Made by a program: the position numbers and the translations under genes. A model generated the notes under the pieces. It was not told the origin of the DNA, did not search any database, and worked only from the letters and a program-made list of their open reading frames with translations. This document shows positions 22,164-36,117 of a stretch of DNA of 64,000 bases, in pieces. The stretch spans positions 2,604,001-2,668,000 of the forward strand of contig CBDIIA010000003.1 in assembly GCA_965279475.1 (NCBI GenBank). The letters are read 5' to 3'. Origin of the DNA: Pseudorhodoferax sp965279475 (GTDB taxonomy: Bacteria > Pseudomonadota > Gammaproteobacteria > Burkholderiales > Burkholderiaceae_C). Within the stretch, counting starts at the first letter, position 1. Every line of letters begins with the position of its first letter.

Positions 22164-23096
22164 ATGAACCAGCACGTCACGATTTGCGAAGTGGGCCCGC
22201 GCGACGGCCTGCAGATGGCCAAGACCATGATGCCGACCGAGGTCAAGCTGCGCTGGCTGCGCCAGCTGGCGGCCTCGGGCCTGAAGGAGATCGAGGTCGG
22301 CAGCTTCGTCTCGCCGCGCCTGATCCCGCAGATGGCCGACACCGGGGCCGTGGTGCAAGGCGCACTGCTGATCGAAGGCATCACGGTCTGCGCGCTGGCC
22401 GGCAACCTGCGCGGCGTGATCCAGGCGCACGAGGCCGGCGCACACGTGGTCGCGATCCCGATTTCGGTCAGCGATACGCACAGCCGCGCCAACGTCAACA
22501 AGAGCACCGATGCCCAGGTCGAGATGGTGCAGTCGGCGGTCGACTGGGTGCGCGCGCAGTCGCGCCCCATGCGCATCGACGTCGCCGCGGCCACCGCCTT
22601 CGGCTGCTCGATGGAGGGCACCGTCCCGACCTCGCGAGTGGTCGACGTAGCCTCGGCCCTCGCCCGCACCGGCGCCGACCAGATCGCGCTGGCCGACACC
22701 GTGGGTTATGCACACCCGGCGCAAATCCGCGAGGTCGTGCGCGCGGTGCGCGGCGCGATCGGCCCGGCGCTGGGCAAGCTGCACCTGCACGACACGATGG
22801 GCCTGGGCCTGGCCAATGTGCTGGCCGGGCTGGACGAAGGCATCCGCAGTTTCGACTCCTGCCTGGCGGGCCTGGGCGGCTGCCCGTTCGCGCCCGGCGC
22901 GTCGGGCAATGTGGTGACGGAAGACCTGGTGTTCATGCTGGAGAGCATGGGCTACAACACCGGCATCGACCTGCAGCAGCTGCTGGCGGCCCGTGCGCTG
23001 CTGGCCGAGACCCTGCCCGACGAGCCCCTGCGCAGCGGCGTGGCCGCCGCCGGCATTCCGAAGACCTTCCGCGCGCCGGCCCTGCACACGGCCTGA
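22164..23096 (+). CDS. HMG-CoA lyase-like enzyme
   Basis: A 310-residue TIM-barrel lyase of the HMGL-like family. Visible active-site elements are EVGPRDGLQ (R13, D14), the metal-site region KLHLHDTMGLGLAN, and the flexible catalytic loop SCLAGLGGCPFAPGASGNV with its cysteine. It would split a 3-hydroxy-3-methylacyl-CoA ester such as HMG-CoA into acetyl-CoA and an oxoacid; citramalyl-CoA is an alternative. It lies 28 bp after the Bug gene and closes the cluster. A strong stem-loop follows 7 bp beyond the stop codon. Confidence 0.85.
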   Translation: MNQHVTICEVGPRDGLQMAKTMMPTEVKLRWLRQLAASGLKEIEVGSFVSPRLIPQMADTGAVVQGALLIEGITVCALAGNLRGVIQAHEAGAHVVAIPISVSDTHSRANVNKSTDAQVEMVQSAVDWVRAQSRPMRIDVAAATAFGCSMEGTVPTSRVVDVASALARTGADQIALADTVGYAHPAQIREVVRAVRGAIGPALGKLHLHDTMGLGLANVLAGLDEGIRSFDSCLAGLGGCPFAPGASGNVVTEDLVFMLESMGYNTGIDLQQLLAARALLAETLPDEPLRSGVAAAGIPKTFRAPALHTA

Positions 23097-23103
23097 GCGC
23101 GCA

Positions 23104-23130
23104 CCGGCGCAACCGCAACGGTTGCGCCGG
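23104..23130 (+). terminator. strong stem-loop after the lyase gene
   Basis: Perfect 11-bp arms CCGGCGCAACC and GGTTGCGCCGG enclose a 5-base loop GCAAC. It lies just past the stop of the last gene in the cluster. It lacks a T-run, so it may end transcription with help or protect the 3' end. Confidence 0.65.
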
Positions 23131-23369
23131 CGTTCCGGCGCCGCGGCATCCGCGCGCCCTCCTTCTCCCTCCCTCGCCTCGAACACCGCACCGCCGTACC
23201 AGGCCGGTGCGGCGTGCGCGTCCGCACGGCGCCACAGGCATGCAATTGGCGCATGCAAAACTGTCAGCCACATGGCATGCAGGTGTAGTATCTTGTAACT
23301 ATTGGTTTTTCCAGTTGTGCGACCGGCTGCGTCGGAACACCCGTTGCCGCCCCTCCAGGAGCCTCTTGC

Positions 23370-26300
23370 ATGCCCGCTGCGCGTGAACCACGCGACGCCC
23401 AGGCCGCCGCCCCGCCCGCGCGGAGCCGGCGCCGATCGCTGGTCGACGGCCTGGCCGCCGCCTGCTGCCTGGCCATCGCCTGCGCGGCGGCGGGCCTGTA
23501 CCTGCAGTGGACCGCGCGCGAGCGCCAGGCGTCCCTGCAGCGCGACGCGGAACAGCTCACCGCAATCCTGGAGAACGCCAGCACCGATGGCCGTGCGATG
23601 GCATCGATGCGGCTGATGGGGCAGATCGACGTCCCGCTGAAGGAGCTGCTGGCCGACGGCCGCGCACCGGACGACCCCGTGCTGCAGGACCACCTGCGCA
23701 CCGTGCTGCGCGAACAGGACGCCGACGAGACCCACGTGCTCGACCGCAACGGCATCGTGCGTGCTCACCTGACCCGCAGCGGCACGTCGCCCGACCTCGG
23801 CCAGGACCAGTCGAGCCACCAGCACTTCAAGCGCGCGATGACCGGCAGCCCGAACGTGAACATCTCGGTCGACGAAGTGACCGGCCGGCGCCTGCTGCAC
23901 ATCGCGGCACCGGTCCGCGAGAGCGCCGCCCGCAACGCGCACGAGATCGGCGTGCACGCGATCCGCATCGACGGCGGCAAGCTCGACCTGCTGCTCGCGG
24001 CCCACGCTACGCCGGCTCTGGTGGTGTCGCCGGCCGATGTCGTGTTCGCCAGCAACCGCAAGGAATGGGTACTCGCTCCGCTATCGCAGGCCGCGCAGGA
24101 CGAGCTGGCCCGCGCGTCGGGCACGCTGTCGTGGGCCGGCCCCGAACCCGGCTGGCGGCTGGTGGTGCTGCAGCCCTCCTTCACCTGGGCCGATGCGATG
24201 GCGGCCACGTCGATCGCGTCCGCGCTGCTGCTGCTGACGGCGCTGTCGTACTACGTCGTTTCCCGGCGCAATTACATCCAGCAGCAACGCGAGCGGCAGC
24301 GTGAAGCCGGCAATGCGCATCTGCGTGCCCTGCGCGAGATGGCGCAGGCGTCGAGCACGCAGCTGCGCGAGATGAGCGACACCCTTCCCTGCGCAGTGTT
24401 CCGGCTCGAGCTGAACACGCACGAGGTGCCCCGCTTCGTGTTCGTCGGCCGGCCGGTGGCCGATGTGCTCGGCATCAGCGCGGAGGAACAGCAGGCGGAC
24501 TACCGCTCCCACTGGCGCCACGTGGTGCCGGAAGACCTGCCGCGCGTGAAGGGGGCCTTCGCGCATGCGACGCAGACCTTCGAGCCGATGGCGATCGACT
24601 ACCGCGTCGATTGGGGCGGCCGCGTGCGCTGGATCCGCCTGGTGGCCACCGGCACGGCCAGGCCCGAGGGCGCGACCTGGACCGGCTACTGCATCGACGT
24701 GAGCGAGCAGATGGCCAACCAGCGTTCGCTGCAGGCGGCCAAGGAAGCCGCCGAAGCCGCCACCGTGGCGAAGTCGGCCTTCCTCGCCAACATGAGCCAC
24801 GAGATCCGCACGCCGATGAACGCCATCATCGGCCTGGCGCACCTCGCCTTGCGTACGGAACTCGACCCTCAGCAACGCGACTACGTGCAGAAGGTGCACG
24901 GCGCGGGCCAGGCCCTGCTGGGCATCCTCAACGACATCCTCGACTTCTCGAAGATCGAGGCCGGCCGCCTCGACGTCGAGGCCATCGACTTCGATCTGGA
25001 CGACACGCTGGCGCGCGTCACCACGCTCACCGGTGCCAAGGCTGCGGACAAGGAACTCGAGCTGCTGTTCGAAGTGCCGGCCGACCTGCCCCGGCGGCTG
25101 CGCAGCGACCCGCTGCGGCTGTCGCAGGTGCTGACCAACCTGATCAACAACGCGATCAAGTTCACCGAGCGTGGGCAGATCCTCGTGCGCTGCCGGCACC
25201 ATGCGGCGGCCGACGGCGGCATCGAACTGGCGTTCTCGGTGCACGACACCGGCATCGGCATGACGCCCGAGCAGACCGCGCGGCTGTTCACGCCGTTCAG
25301 CCAGGCCGACGAGTCGACCACACGGCGCTTCGGCGGCACCGGGCTCGGCCTGTCGATCTCCCGACGGCTGGTCGAGACCGTGGGCGGCAGCATTGGTGTG
25401 GACAGCACGCCGGGCCTGGGCTCGGTGTTCAGCTTCACCTGGCCATGCCGGGAGGCGCAGTCGAGGCCGGCACCGCGCGTGCTGCCGCAGGCCCTGCGTG
25501 GACTTCGCGTGCTGGTGGTCGACGACAACGCGGCGGCGCGCGAGATCCTCGGCAACGCGCTGGCCCCGTTCGGCTTCGAACTCGACATGGTGGCCAGCGG
25601 CGCCGAAGCGGTGGCCGCGGTCGGCGCGCGGGTGCACCGCCCCTACGACCTGGTGTTCACCGACTGGAAGATGCCCGGCATGGACGGCATCGCGCTGGCC
25701 CGCGAACTCAAGCAGCCGCACGCGGGTACACCAGCGCCGGCGGTCGTGCTGGTCACCGCGTTCGGACGCGACGAGCTGCGGCAACAGGCCGCGCAGGCCG
25801 GGATCGACGGGTTCCTGCAGAAGCCGATCAACCAGTCGATGCTGGTCGACACGCTGGTCGGCCTGTACGCCGATGCGCCCGCCACGCAGGCGTCCGACCC
25901 CGGTCCGGGCCACGACACACCACGCCTGGACGGCCTGCAGGTGCTGCTGGTCGAGGACAACGAGATCAACCAGCAGATCGCCTGCGAACTGATGCGGGCC
26001 GCGGGCGTCGCGGTCGCGGTCGCCGACAACGGCCGTATCGCCGTGGACATGCTGCGCAACGCCGCCCCCGGCACCTACCACCTGGTGCTGATGGACCTGC
26101 AGATGCCTGAGATGGACGGCCACCAGGCCACACTGGCGCTGCGTGCCGAGCGGCGCTTCGACGGCCTGCCCATCGTGGCAATGACGGCGCACGCGATGGT
26201 CGAGGAGCGCGAGCGCTGCCTGGCCGAGGGCATGGACGACCACATGACCAAGCCGGTCGACCCGACGCTGCTGTTCGGCAAACTGCGGCAATGGGGTGGC

Positions 26301-27064
26301 CGGCACCTCCACGCGGCCCCGCGCACGCAGCCCGTCGCCGGCACGGATCCGGGCCCGCCTGCAGCCGGCCTGCAGCCGCCGGCCGCGCCGCTGCAGTCAC
26401 CACCGCTGCCGATGCTCGACACCGCCGCCGCATTGCGCCGCGTGCTCGGCAACCACAAGCTCTACCGCGAACTGCTGACCCGCTACCGCGATGAGCAGGC
26501 CGGCACACCCGGGCGACTGCGCGCCTTCGTGCAGCAAGGCGATGCCACCACTGCGCAGCGGCTGGCCCATACGCTCAAGGGCGTGTCGGGCAACATCGGC
26601 GCGGCCCAGGTCGAGGACGCGGCGGCGCGGCTCGAACACGGACTGCGCAGCGGCGCCACGGAACAGTTCGCCGACGACATCGCGCAGCTGGAGCAACTGC
26701 TGGCCCCGGCGCTGCTGGCCATCTCCAGCTGGATCGCTGCCACGGAGCCGCCCGCAGTGCCCGGCGTTGCCGCCGCTGCCGTCGCGACGACAGCGGACCG
26801 CAAAACGCTGCGGGCCGACCTGCACCGCCTGGCCGACCTGCTGGCCGACATGGACGGCGGCGCGCAGGACCTGCTCGACACGCTGCGCCCCTCGCTGGCG
26901 CACGTGGTCGACGCCAGCACGCTGCACGCGCTGAGTAAGCACGTCGCGCAATTCGATTTCGACGAAGCACTGTTGCTGCTGCGCGGCCTCGCGTGGTGGC
27001 AGACCGACGATGCGGAGGCCGCAGACGCGTTGGCCGACGTGCCCGACCAAGGGAGTTCGCGCGC

Positions 27065-27068
<4 letters not shown>
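23370..27068 (+). CDS. hybrid sensor histidine kinase with two receivers and an HPt domain
   Basis: A 1232-residue membrane kinase. Order: TM1 (about 25-47), periplasmic Cache-like sensor (about 50-270), TM2 (about 275-295), PAS fold (about 345-455), HisKA with phospho-acceptor H477 in NMSHEIRTPMN, HATPase (N box LINNAIKF, G boxes DTGIGM and GGTGLGLS), REC1 with D765, REC2 with D909, and HPt with H1067 in LAHTLKGVSGNIGA. All phosphorelay residues are present, so the relay H-D-H could run within one chain. The start codon choice is provisional. Its stop overlaps the next kinase gene (ATGA). No separate DNA-binding output regulator is adjacent. Confidence 0.94.
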
Positions 27069-31267
<4,199 letters not shown>

Positions 31268-31413
31268 GCCAGACCGCCGCTGCGCTGCGGGCCGAAGTGC
31301 CGATGCTGCGCCAACTGCCTGCGCCGTTGCACACGTTGCACGACGCTGGCCTGACCCGGCTGCACACCTGCCCCGCTTCCCTACCACCCATTCTTTCGAT
31401 CGAGGTATCCACC

Positions 31414-32712
31414 GTGCATCTTCCGCTCTCCGGTTTTCGGCCTGCCCGGCCCATCACTGCAACCAGGTTCCACCGCATGCTGATCGGCGGCGCCGCGGCC
31501 CTGGCCTTGCTGGCGGGCCATGCGCCCTGTGCACAAGCGGCTGTCTCGGCAGCCGAAGTGCAGGCGCTGACCGATCTCTACAACGCAACGGACGGTGCGA
31601 ACTGGACCCTCCGAACCAACTGGCTGGTCGGCGACCCCTGCGACAACAGCTGGGCCAGGATCACCTGCAACGCCGGCGGCACGGCGGTGACGCAGGTGCG
31701 GCTGTACACGAACAACCTCACCGGCAGCATCGCCTCCGTGGTCCTGGCCGACTTGCCGTCGCTCCAGCGTTTCGACGTGTCCAGCAACCACCTGAGCGGC
31801 AGCCTCCCGGCGCTGGCCGGACTGTCGACGTTGCAAGGGATCGACGCCAGCAATAACCAGCTCACGGGCAGCATCCCCGCCTTGGCCGGACTGACCGCGC
31901 TGACCGAGTTCGGACTCAACCGCAACCAGCTGACCGGACCGATTCCCGCATTGACGGGGCTGACGGCGCTGCAATTCCTGGACTTCTCCACGAACCAGTT
32001 GAGCGGCCCGATCCCGTCGCTCGGCGGCTTGACTGCGCTGCTGCGGTTCCAGGTCTACCGCAACCAGTTGAACGGCACCATTCCTTCGCTGGCAGGACTG
32101 GCGTCGCTGCAATGGTTCGCAGCCGCGGAGAACCAGCTGACAGGCCCGATCCCGTCGCTCGGCGGACTCACCGGCCTGACGAGCTTCAGCGTTCAGGTCA
32201 ACCAGTTGTCGGGCCCGATCCCACCGCTGGCCGGCTTGACAGCGTTGCAGAATTTTTCCGCCAGCGACAACCGCCTGACGGGATCGATCCCACCGCTGAC
32301 CGGTTTGCCGAACTTGCAGACGCTCGACCTGCGCAGCAACCAGCTGACAGGCAACCTGCCCAACCTGAGTGGATTGACGTCCATCGTTTTTCTCGCGGTG
32401 TCCGACAACCGGCTGAGCGGACCTCTGCCGCCCAAACCAGCCAGCCTGATCGACCAGGGCAGCGGCCCTTCGGCGCGGCTCTGTCCCAACTTCTTCACGC
32501 CGGCGTCCATGCCACCGACGGCAGACGATCTTGCCTGGAACGCCGTGGCGCGCAGCACACCCTGGTCGACGTTGTGCACCGTGCAGCCGGACATACCGTC
32601 GATTCCGACCTTGGGCCAGTACGCGCTCATCGCCTTGATGCTCGCCTTGCTCGGGGCCGGCCATCTGGCGTTGCGCCAGCGCCGCCCCCGCAAACGTCAG
32701 GCGCCTACGTAA
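31414..32712 (+). CDS. secreted leucine-rich-repeat protein with IPTL-CTERM sorting signal
   Basis: A 432-residue exported protein. A signal peptide (basic stretch, then LIGGAAALALLAG) is followed by an N-terminal cap resembling plant LRR caps (LTDLYNATDGANWTLRTNWL, WARITCN). About eleven 23-residue LRRs of the plant type (residues about 92-344) follow, with consensus NQLTGSIPALAGLTALQ. The C-terminus is an IPTL-CTERM tripartite tail: IPTLGQYA from residue 397, a hydrophobic helix and a final RQRRPRKR cluster. I chose GTG with GAGGT 7 bp upstream; an in-frame ATG at 31264 overlapping the kinase stop is possible but would bury the signal peptide. The tail predicts processing by an exosortase of the XrtH type, not seen here. 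Confidence 0.85.
   Translation: MHLPLSGFRPARPITATRFHRMLIGGAAALALLAGHAPCAQAAVSAAEVQALTDLYNATDGANWTLRTNWLVGDPCDNSWARITCNAGGTAVTQVRLYTNNLTGSIASVVLADLPSLQRFDVSSNHLSGSLPALAGLSTLQGIDASNNQLTGSIPALAGLTALTEFGLNRNQLTGPIPALTGLTALQFLDFSTNQLSGPIPSLGGLTALLRFQVYRNQLNGTIPSLAGLASLQWFAAAENQLTGPIPSLGGLTGLTSFSVQVNQLSGPIPPLAGLTALQNFSASDNRLTGSIPPLTGLPNLQTLDLRSNQLTGNLPNLSGLTSIVFLAVSDNRLSGPLPPKPASLIDQGSGPSARLCPNFFTPASMPPTADDLAWNAVARSTPWSTLCTVQPDIPSIPTLGQYALIALMLALLGAGHLALRQRRPRKRQAPT
31687..32445 (+). repeat. tandem 69-bp coding repeats (LRR units)
   Basis: Eleven diverged units of 69 bp encode the 23-residue leucine-rich repeats. Proline/glycine/leucine-rich codon patterns recur at each unit, making the array prone to unit gain or loss by recombination. 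Confidence 0.8.
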
Positions 32713-34139
32713 GCCGTCTTCACCGTCGTGAAGAACTCCTGCGCGTAACGGCCCTGTTCGCGCGGGCCGTAGCTCGAACCCTTGCGGCCACCGAACGGCA
32801 CGTGGTAGTCGACGCCCGCGGTCGGCAGGTTGACCATCACCATGCCGGCCTGGCTGTGGCGCTTGAAGTGCGCTGCGTACTTGAGCGACGTGGTGGCGAT
32901 GCCGGCGGACAGGCCGAACGGCGTGTCGTTGGCTTCGGCCAGCGCCGCCTCGTAGTTCTTCACGCGGATGATGCTGGCGACCGGGCCGAACACCTCCTCG
33001 CGGTTGATGCGCATGCCGGCCGTGGTGTCGGTGATCAGCGCGGGCGCCATGTAGAAGCCGTCCGTGGCGAGCTTCAGGCGTTGGCCACCGGCCACCAGCA
33101 GGCCGCCTTCGGCCTGGCCGATCTCGACGTAGTTCAGGTCCTGCTCCAGCTGCGACAACGACGAGACCGGCCCGATGTCGATGCCGGCAGCCAGCGCGTC
33201 GCCGACCTTGAGCGTGGCCATGCGGGCCTTCACGGCCTCGACGAACTTCGGGTAGATGCCTTCGGTGACGATGAGCCGGCTCGACGCGGTGCAGCGCTGG
33301 CCGGTCGAGAAGAACGCGCTCTGCACGCTGAGTTCGACCGCCTGGGCCAGGTCGGCGTCGTCCAGGATCACCTGCGGGTTCTTGCCACCCATCTCGAGCT
33401 GGAACTTCTTCAAGTTCACCGCGCATTGCTGGGCGATGCGCCCGCCGACCTGCTGCGAGCCGGTGAAGCTGATCGCGTCGATGCCCGGGTGGTTGACCAG
33501 CGGATCGCCGATCACGCTGCCGCGGCCCATCACCAGGTTGAACACGCCGGGCGGAATGCCGCTGCGGCTGATGATCTCGGCCAGCGCCCAGGCGCAACCG
33601 GGCACCAGGTCGGCCGGCTTCAGCACCACGCAGTTGCCGTGGGCCAGCGCCGGCGCGATCTTCCAGGCGGGAATCGCGATGGGGAAGTTCCACGGCGTGA
33701 TCAGGCCGACCACGCCGACCGGCTCACGCGTGATCTCGACCGTGACACCCGAACGCACCGAGGGCACGACCTCGCCGCTCAGCCGCAGGCATTCGCCGGC
33801 GAAGAACTTGAAGATGTTGCCGGCGCGTGTGACTTCGCCGATGCCTTCGGGTTTGGTCTTGCCTTCCTCGCGGGCCAGCAGCGTGCCGAGCTCTTCGCGC
33901 CGCGCCAGGATCTCGGTGCCGATCTTGTCTAGTGCGTCGTGGCGCGCCTGGATGTTGCCGGTGGACCAGGCGGGGAACGCGGCGCGCGCGGCCTGCACGG
34001 CAGCGTCGAGCTGGGTGCCATCGGCCTGCGTGTACTCGCCGATGACGTCGCCCAGGTGGGACGGGTTCACATTGGGCGCGTAGTGCGCGCCGGCCACCCA
34101 TTGGCCGTTGATCAGGTTGTCGTGCTTGGTCGTGGTCAT
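32697..34139 (-). CDS. 2-oxoglutarate semialdehyde (2,5-dioxopentanoate) dehydrogenase
   Basis: A 480-residue aldehyde dehydrogenase. It has TPWNFPIAIPAWKIAPAL, the cofactor/catalytic-Glu region FTGSQQVGGRIAQQ...LEMGGKNPQVIL, catalytic C283 in GQRCTASS, and EEVFGPVASI. Length and the missing peroxisomal or betaine-type extensions fit the KGSADH group. It oxidises 2,5-dioxopentanoate to 2-oxoglutarate. Placement directly after kdgD, whose product is that semialdehyde, makes the assignment strong. Its last 16 bp overlap the 3' end of the convergent LRR gene. Last gene of the uronate operon. Confidence 0.92.
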   Translation of the reverse strand: MTTTKHDNLINGQWVAGAHYAPNVNPSHLGDVIGEYTQADGTQLDAAVQAARAAFPAWSTGNIQARHDALDKIGTEILARREELGTLLAREEGKTKPEGIGEVTRAGNIFKFFAGECLRLSGEVVPSVRSGVTVEITREPVGVVGLITPWNFPIAIPAWKIAPALAHGNCVVLKPADLVPGCAWALAEIISRSGIPPGVFNLVMGRGSVIGDPLVNHPGIDAISFTGSQQVGGRIAQQCAVNLKKFQLEMGGKNPQVILDDADLAQAVELSVQSAFFSTGQRCTASSRLIVTEGIYPKFVEAVKARMATLKVGDALAAGIDIGPVSSLSQLEQDLNYVEIGQAEGGLLVAGGQRLKLATDGFYMAPALITDTTAGMRINREEVFGPVASIIRVKNYEAALAEANDTPFGLSAGIATTSLKYAAHFKRHSQAGMVMVNLPTAGVDYHVPFGGRKGSSYGPREQGRYAQEFFTTVKTAYVGA

Positions 34140-34168
34140 GGCGGGATCTCGTTGGGCTGGCGGCGGGC

Positions 34169-35080
34169 TTATTGCGGGCCGAGTTTCTTGATCAGCGCGG
34201 CCAGCTCTTCCATCTCGGAAGGCTTCAGGTCGGTCAACGGTGCGCGCACCGAGCCGCCGTCGTGGCCGACCAGCTTGGCACCCGCCTTGATGATGCTCAC
34301 GCCATAACCTTCCACGCGGTTGCGGATGTCCAGGTAGGGCATGAAGAAATCCTTCAGCAGGCGGTGCTGCGTCGGCATGTCGTCGGCGGCCACGGCCTTG
34401 TAGAAATCCATGGCCATCTTCGGGATGAAGTTGAACACGGCCGACGAATACACCGGCGTACCCAGCGCCTTGTAGGCGGCGGCATAGACCTCGGCCGTGG
34501 GCAGGCCGCCCAAATAGGCGAAGCGGTCACCCATCGCCATGAAGATGGAAGACATGGTTTCGATGTTGCCCACGCCGTCCTTGAAGCCGATCAGGTTCGG
34601 GCAGCGGTCGGCCAGGATTCTCAGCGACTTGGGCGTCAGCTTGGTGCGGTCGCGGTTGTAGACGATGACACCGAACTTCACGCTCTTGCAGACAGCGGCC
34701 ACGTGCTCGATCAGACCTTCCTGGCCGGCTTCGGTCAGGTAGTGCGGCAGCAGCAGGATGCCGTGCGCGCCCAGACGCTCGGCTTCCTGGGCATGCGCGA
34801 TGGCGGTGCGCGTCGGGCCGCCGGCGCCCGCGATGATTGGCACCTTGCCGCGGCAGGTGTCGACCGCCGTCTTGATGACGGCGCTGTATTCGGCGCCGGC
34901 CAGCGAGAAGTATTCACCGGTGCCGCCGGCAGCAAACAGCGCGCTGGCGCCATAGGGGGCCAGCCACTCGAGGCGCTCGATGTAGGTCTTGGGACGGAAT
35001 TCGCCTTGTTCGTCGAAGTCGGTGATCGGGAACGACAGCAGGCCGGAGCCCATGATGGATTTGAGATCTTGCGGGTTCAT
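34169..35080 (-). CDS. kdgD: 5-dehydro-4-deoxyglucarate dehydratase
   Basis: A 303-residue member of the DHDPS/NAL aldolase superfamily that dehydrates and decarboxylates 5-dehydro-4-deoxy-D-glucarate to 2,5-dioxopentanoate. Schiff-base lysine K167 is in NLIGFKDGVGN and the conserved tyrosine Y141 in VIVYNRDRTKL. The GAGGPTRTAIAHAQEAERLG segment and ITDFDEQGEF near the start are typical of KdgD. It lies between the Bug protein and the semialdehyde dehydrogenase in the uronate operon. Confidence 0.94.
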   Translation of the reverse strand: MNPQDLKSIMGSGLLSFPITDFDEQGEFRPKTYIERLEWLAPYGASALFAAGGTGEYFSLAGAEYSAVIKTAVDTCRGKVPIIAGAGGPTRTAIAHAQEAERLGAHGILLLPHYLTEAGQEGLIEHVAAVCKSVKFGVIVYNRDRTKLTPKSLRILADRCPNLIGFKDGVGNIETMSSIFMAMGDRFAYLGGLPTAEVYAAAYKALGTPVYSSAVFNFIPKMAMDFYKAVAADDMPTQHRLLKDFFMPYLDIRNRVEGYGVSIIKAGAKLVGHDGGSVRAPLTDLKPSEMEELAALIKKLGPQ

Positions 35081-35123
35081 GGAAGTCTTTCAGTGAAGGT
35101 GGATGGCAGCAAGAGGCGTGCCG

Positions 35124-36113
35124 TCAATCGAGTTTGATGTTGGCCTGGGCGACGACCTCGCCCCAGCGCTTGCGTTCCGTCTCGAAGAAGCGGTCCTGTT
35201 CGGCCGGCAGCATGGTCACGACTTCGGCGCCCTGCCCGGTCAGCCGTGAGCGCACGTCCGGGCTGCGGATCGCCTTGATCAGTTCGGCATTGAGGCGCGT
35301 GATGATGGCCTGCGGCGTGCCATTGGCCACCAGCACGCCCTGCCAGGTGCCGGACTCGAAGTTGGCCAGGCCCTGCTCGGCCAGCGTGGGCACATCGGCC
35401 ACCAGCGGCATGCGGGTGCGCTTGGAGATCGCCAGCACCTTGAGCTTGCCGCTCTGCACGTGCGGCAGCGTGGCCAGCATGCCGTTCATCATCACCTGGG
35501 TCTGGCCGGCCACGGTGTCGGCCACCGCCTGCACACCGCCCTTGTACGGCACGTAGACCCACTTGGCGCCGCTGCCGCGCTCGACCGCGACACCCGCCAG
35601 ATGCGGCGCGCTGCCCATCGCGGTGACAGCGAAGTTGAGGTCGGTGGTCTTCGACAGTGCCACCAGCTCTTTCAGCGAGCCGGCCTTCACCGACGGGTGC
35701 ACCGCCAGCATGTGCGGCGAGTACGCAAGCATGGTCACGCCGCGCAGGTCCTTGCTCGGGTCGAAGGCCAGTTTGGTGTAGACCGACGGGCTGATTGCCA
35801 GCGCGCCGGTGTCGCACAGCAGCAGCGTGTGGCCGTCGGGTGCCGACTTGGCGACCGCATCGGCCCCCAGGTTGCCGTTGGCGCCGGCGCGGTTCTCGAC
35901 GATCACCGACTGCTTGAGTGCTTCCGACAGCGGCTGGCTGATGGCGCGCGCGATGATGTCCGACGAACCGCCGGGCGGGTACGGCACGATGATCTTGATC
36001 GGCCGGCTCGGGAAGGTCTGCGCGAAGGCCGGCGCGGCCACGCTGGCGGCCACCGCACCAGAGGTCAGCAGCAGTTGTCGGCGGTTCAATTGCATTGTCA
36101 TTTGCTTGGGCAT
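35124..36113 (-). CDS. TctC/Bug-type periplasmic binding protein in the uronate operon
   Basis: A 329-residue Bug-family protein. The leader NRRQLLLTSGAVAASVAAPA has a twin-arginine-like pair before the hydrophobic stretch, so Tat export is possible; mature start near QTFPSRPIKIIVPYPPGGSS. Later motifs are NRAGANGNLGADAVAKSAPDG and VPYKGGVQAVADTVAGQ. It sits 4 bp after the TRAP permease gene with no TctAB partner. It may deliver an aldarate or aldonate to another permease or act as a sensor. Starts at bases 36101 and 36095 are alternatives to the ATG used. Confidence 0.9.
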   Translation of the reverse strand: MPKQMTMQLNRRQLLLTSGAVAASVAAPAFAQTFPSRPIKIIVPYPPGGSSDIIARAISQPLSEALKQSVIVENRAGANGNLGADAVAKSAPDGHTLLLCDTGALAISPSVYTKLAFDPSKDLRGVTMLAYSPHMLAVHPSVKAGSLKELVALSKTTDLNFAVTAMGSAPHLAGVAVERGSGAKWVYVPYKGGVQAVADTVAGQTQVMMNGMLATLPHVQSGKLKVLAISKRTRMPLVADVPTLAEQGLANFESGTWQGVLVANGTPQAIITRLNAELIKAIRSPDVRSRLTGQGAEVVTMLPAEQDRFFETERKRWGEVVAQANIKLD

Positions 36114-36117
36114 CAGT

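Noticed and set aside
31687..32445. Tandem repeats that could be mistaken for a CRISPR-like array
   Set aside because: 69-bp in-frame units encode leucine-rich repeats; no constant repeat with unique spacers.
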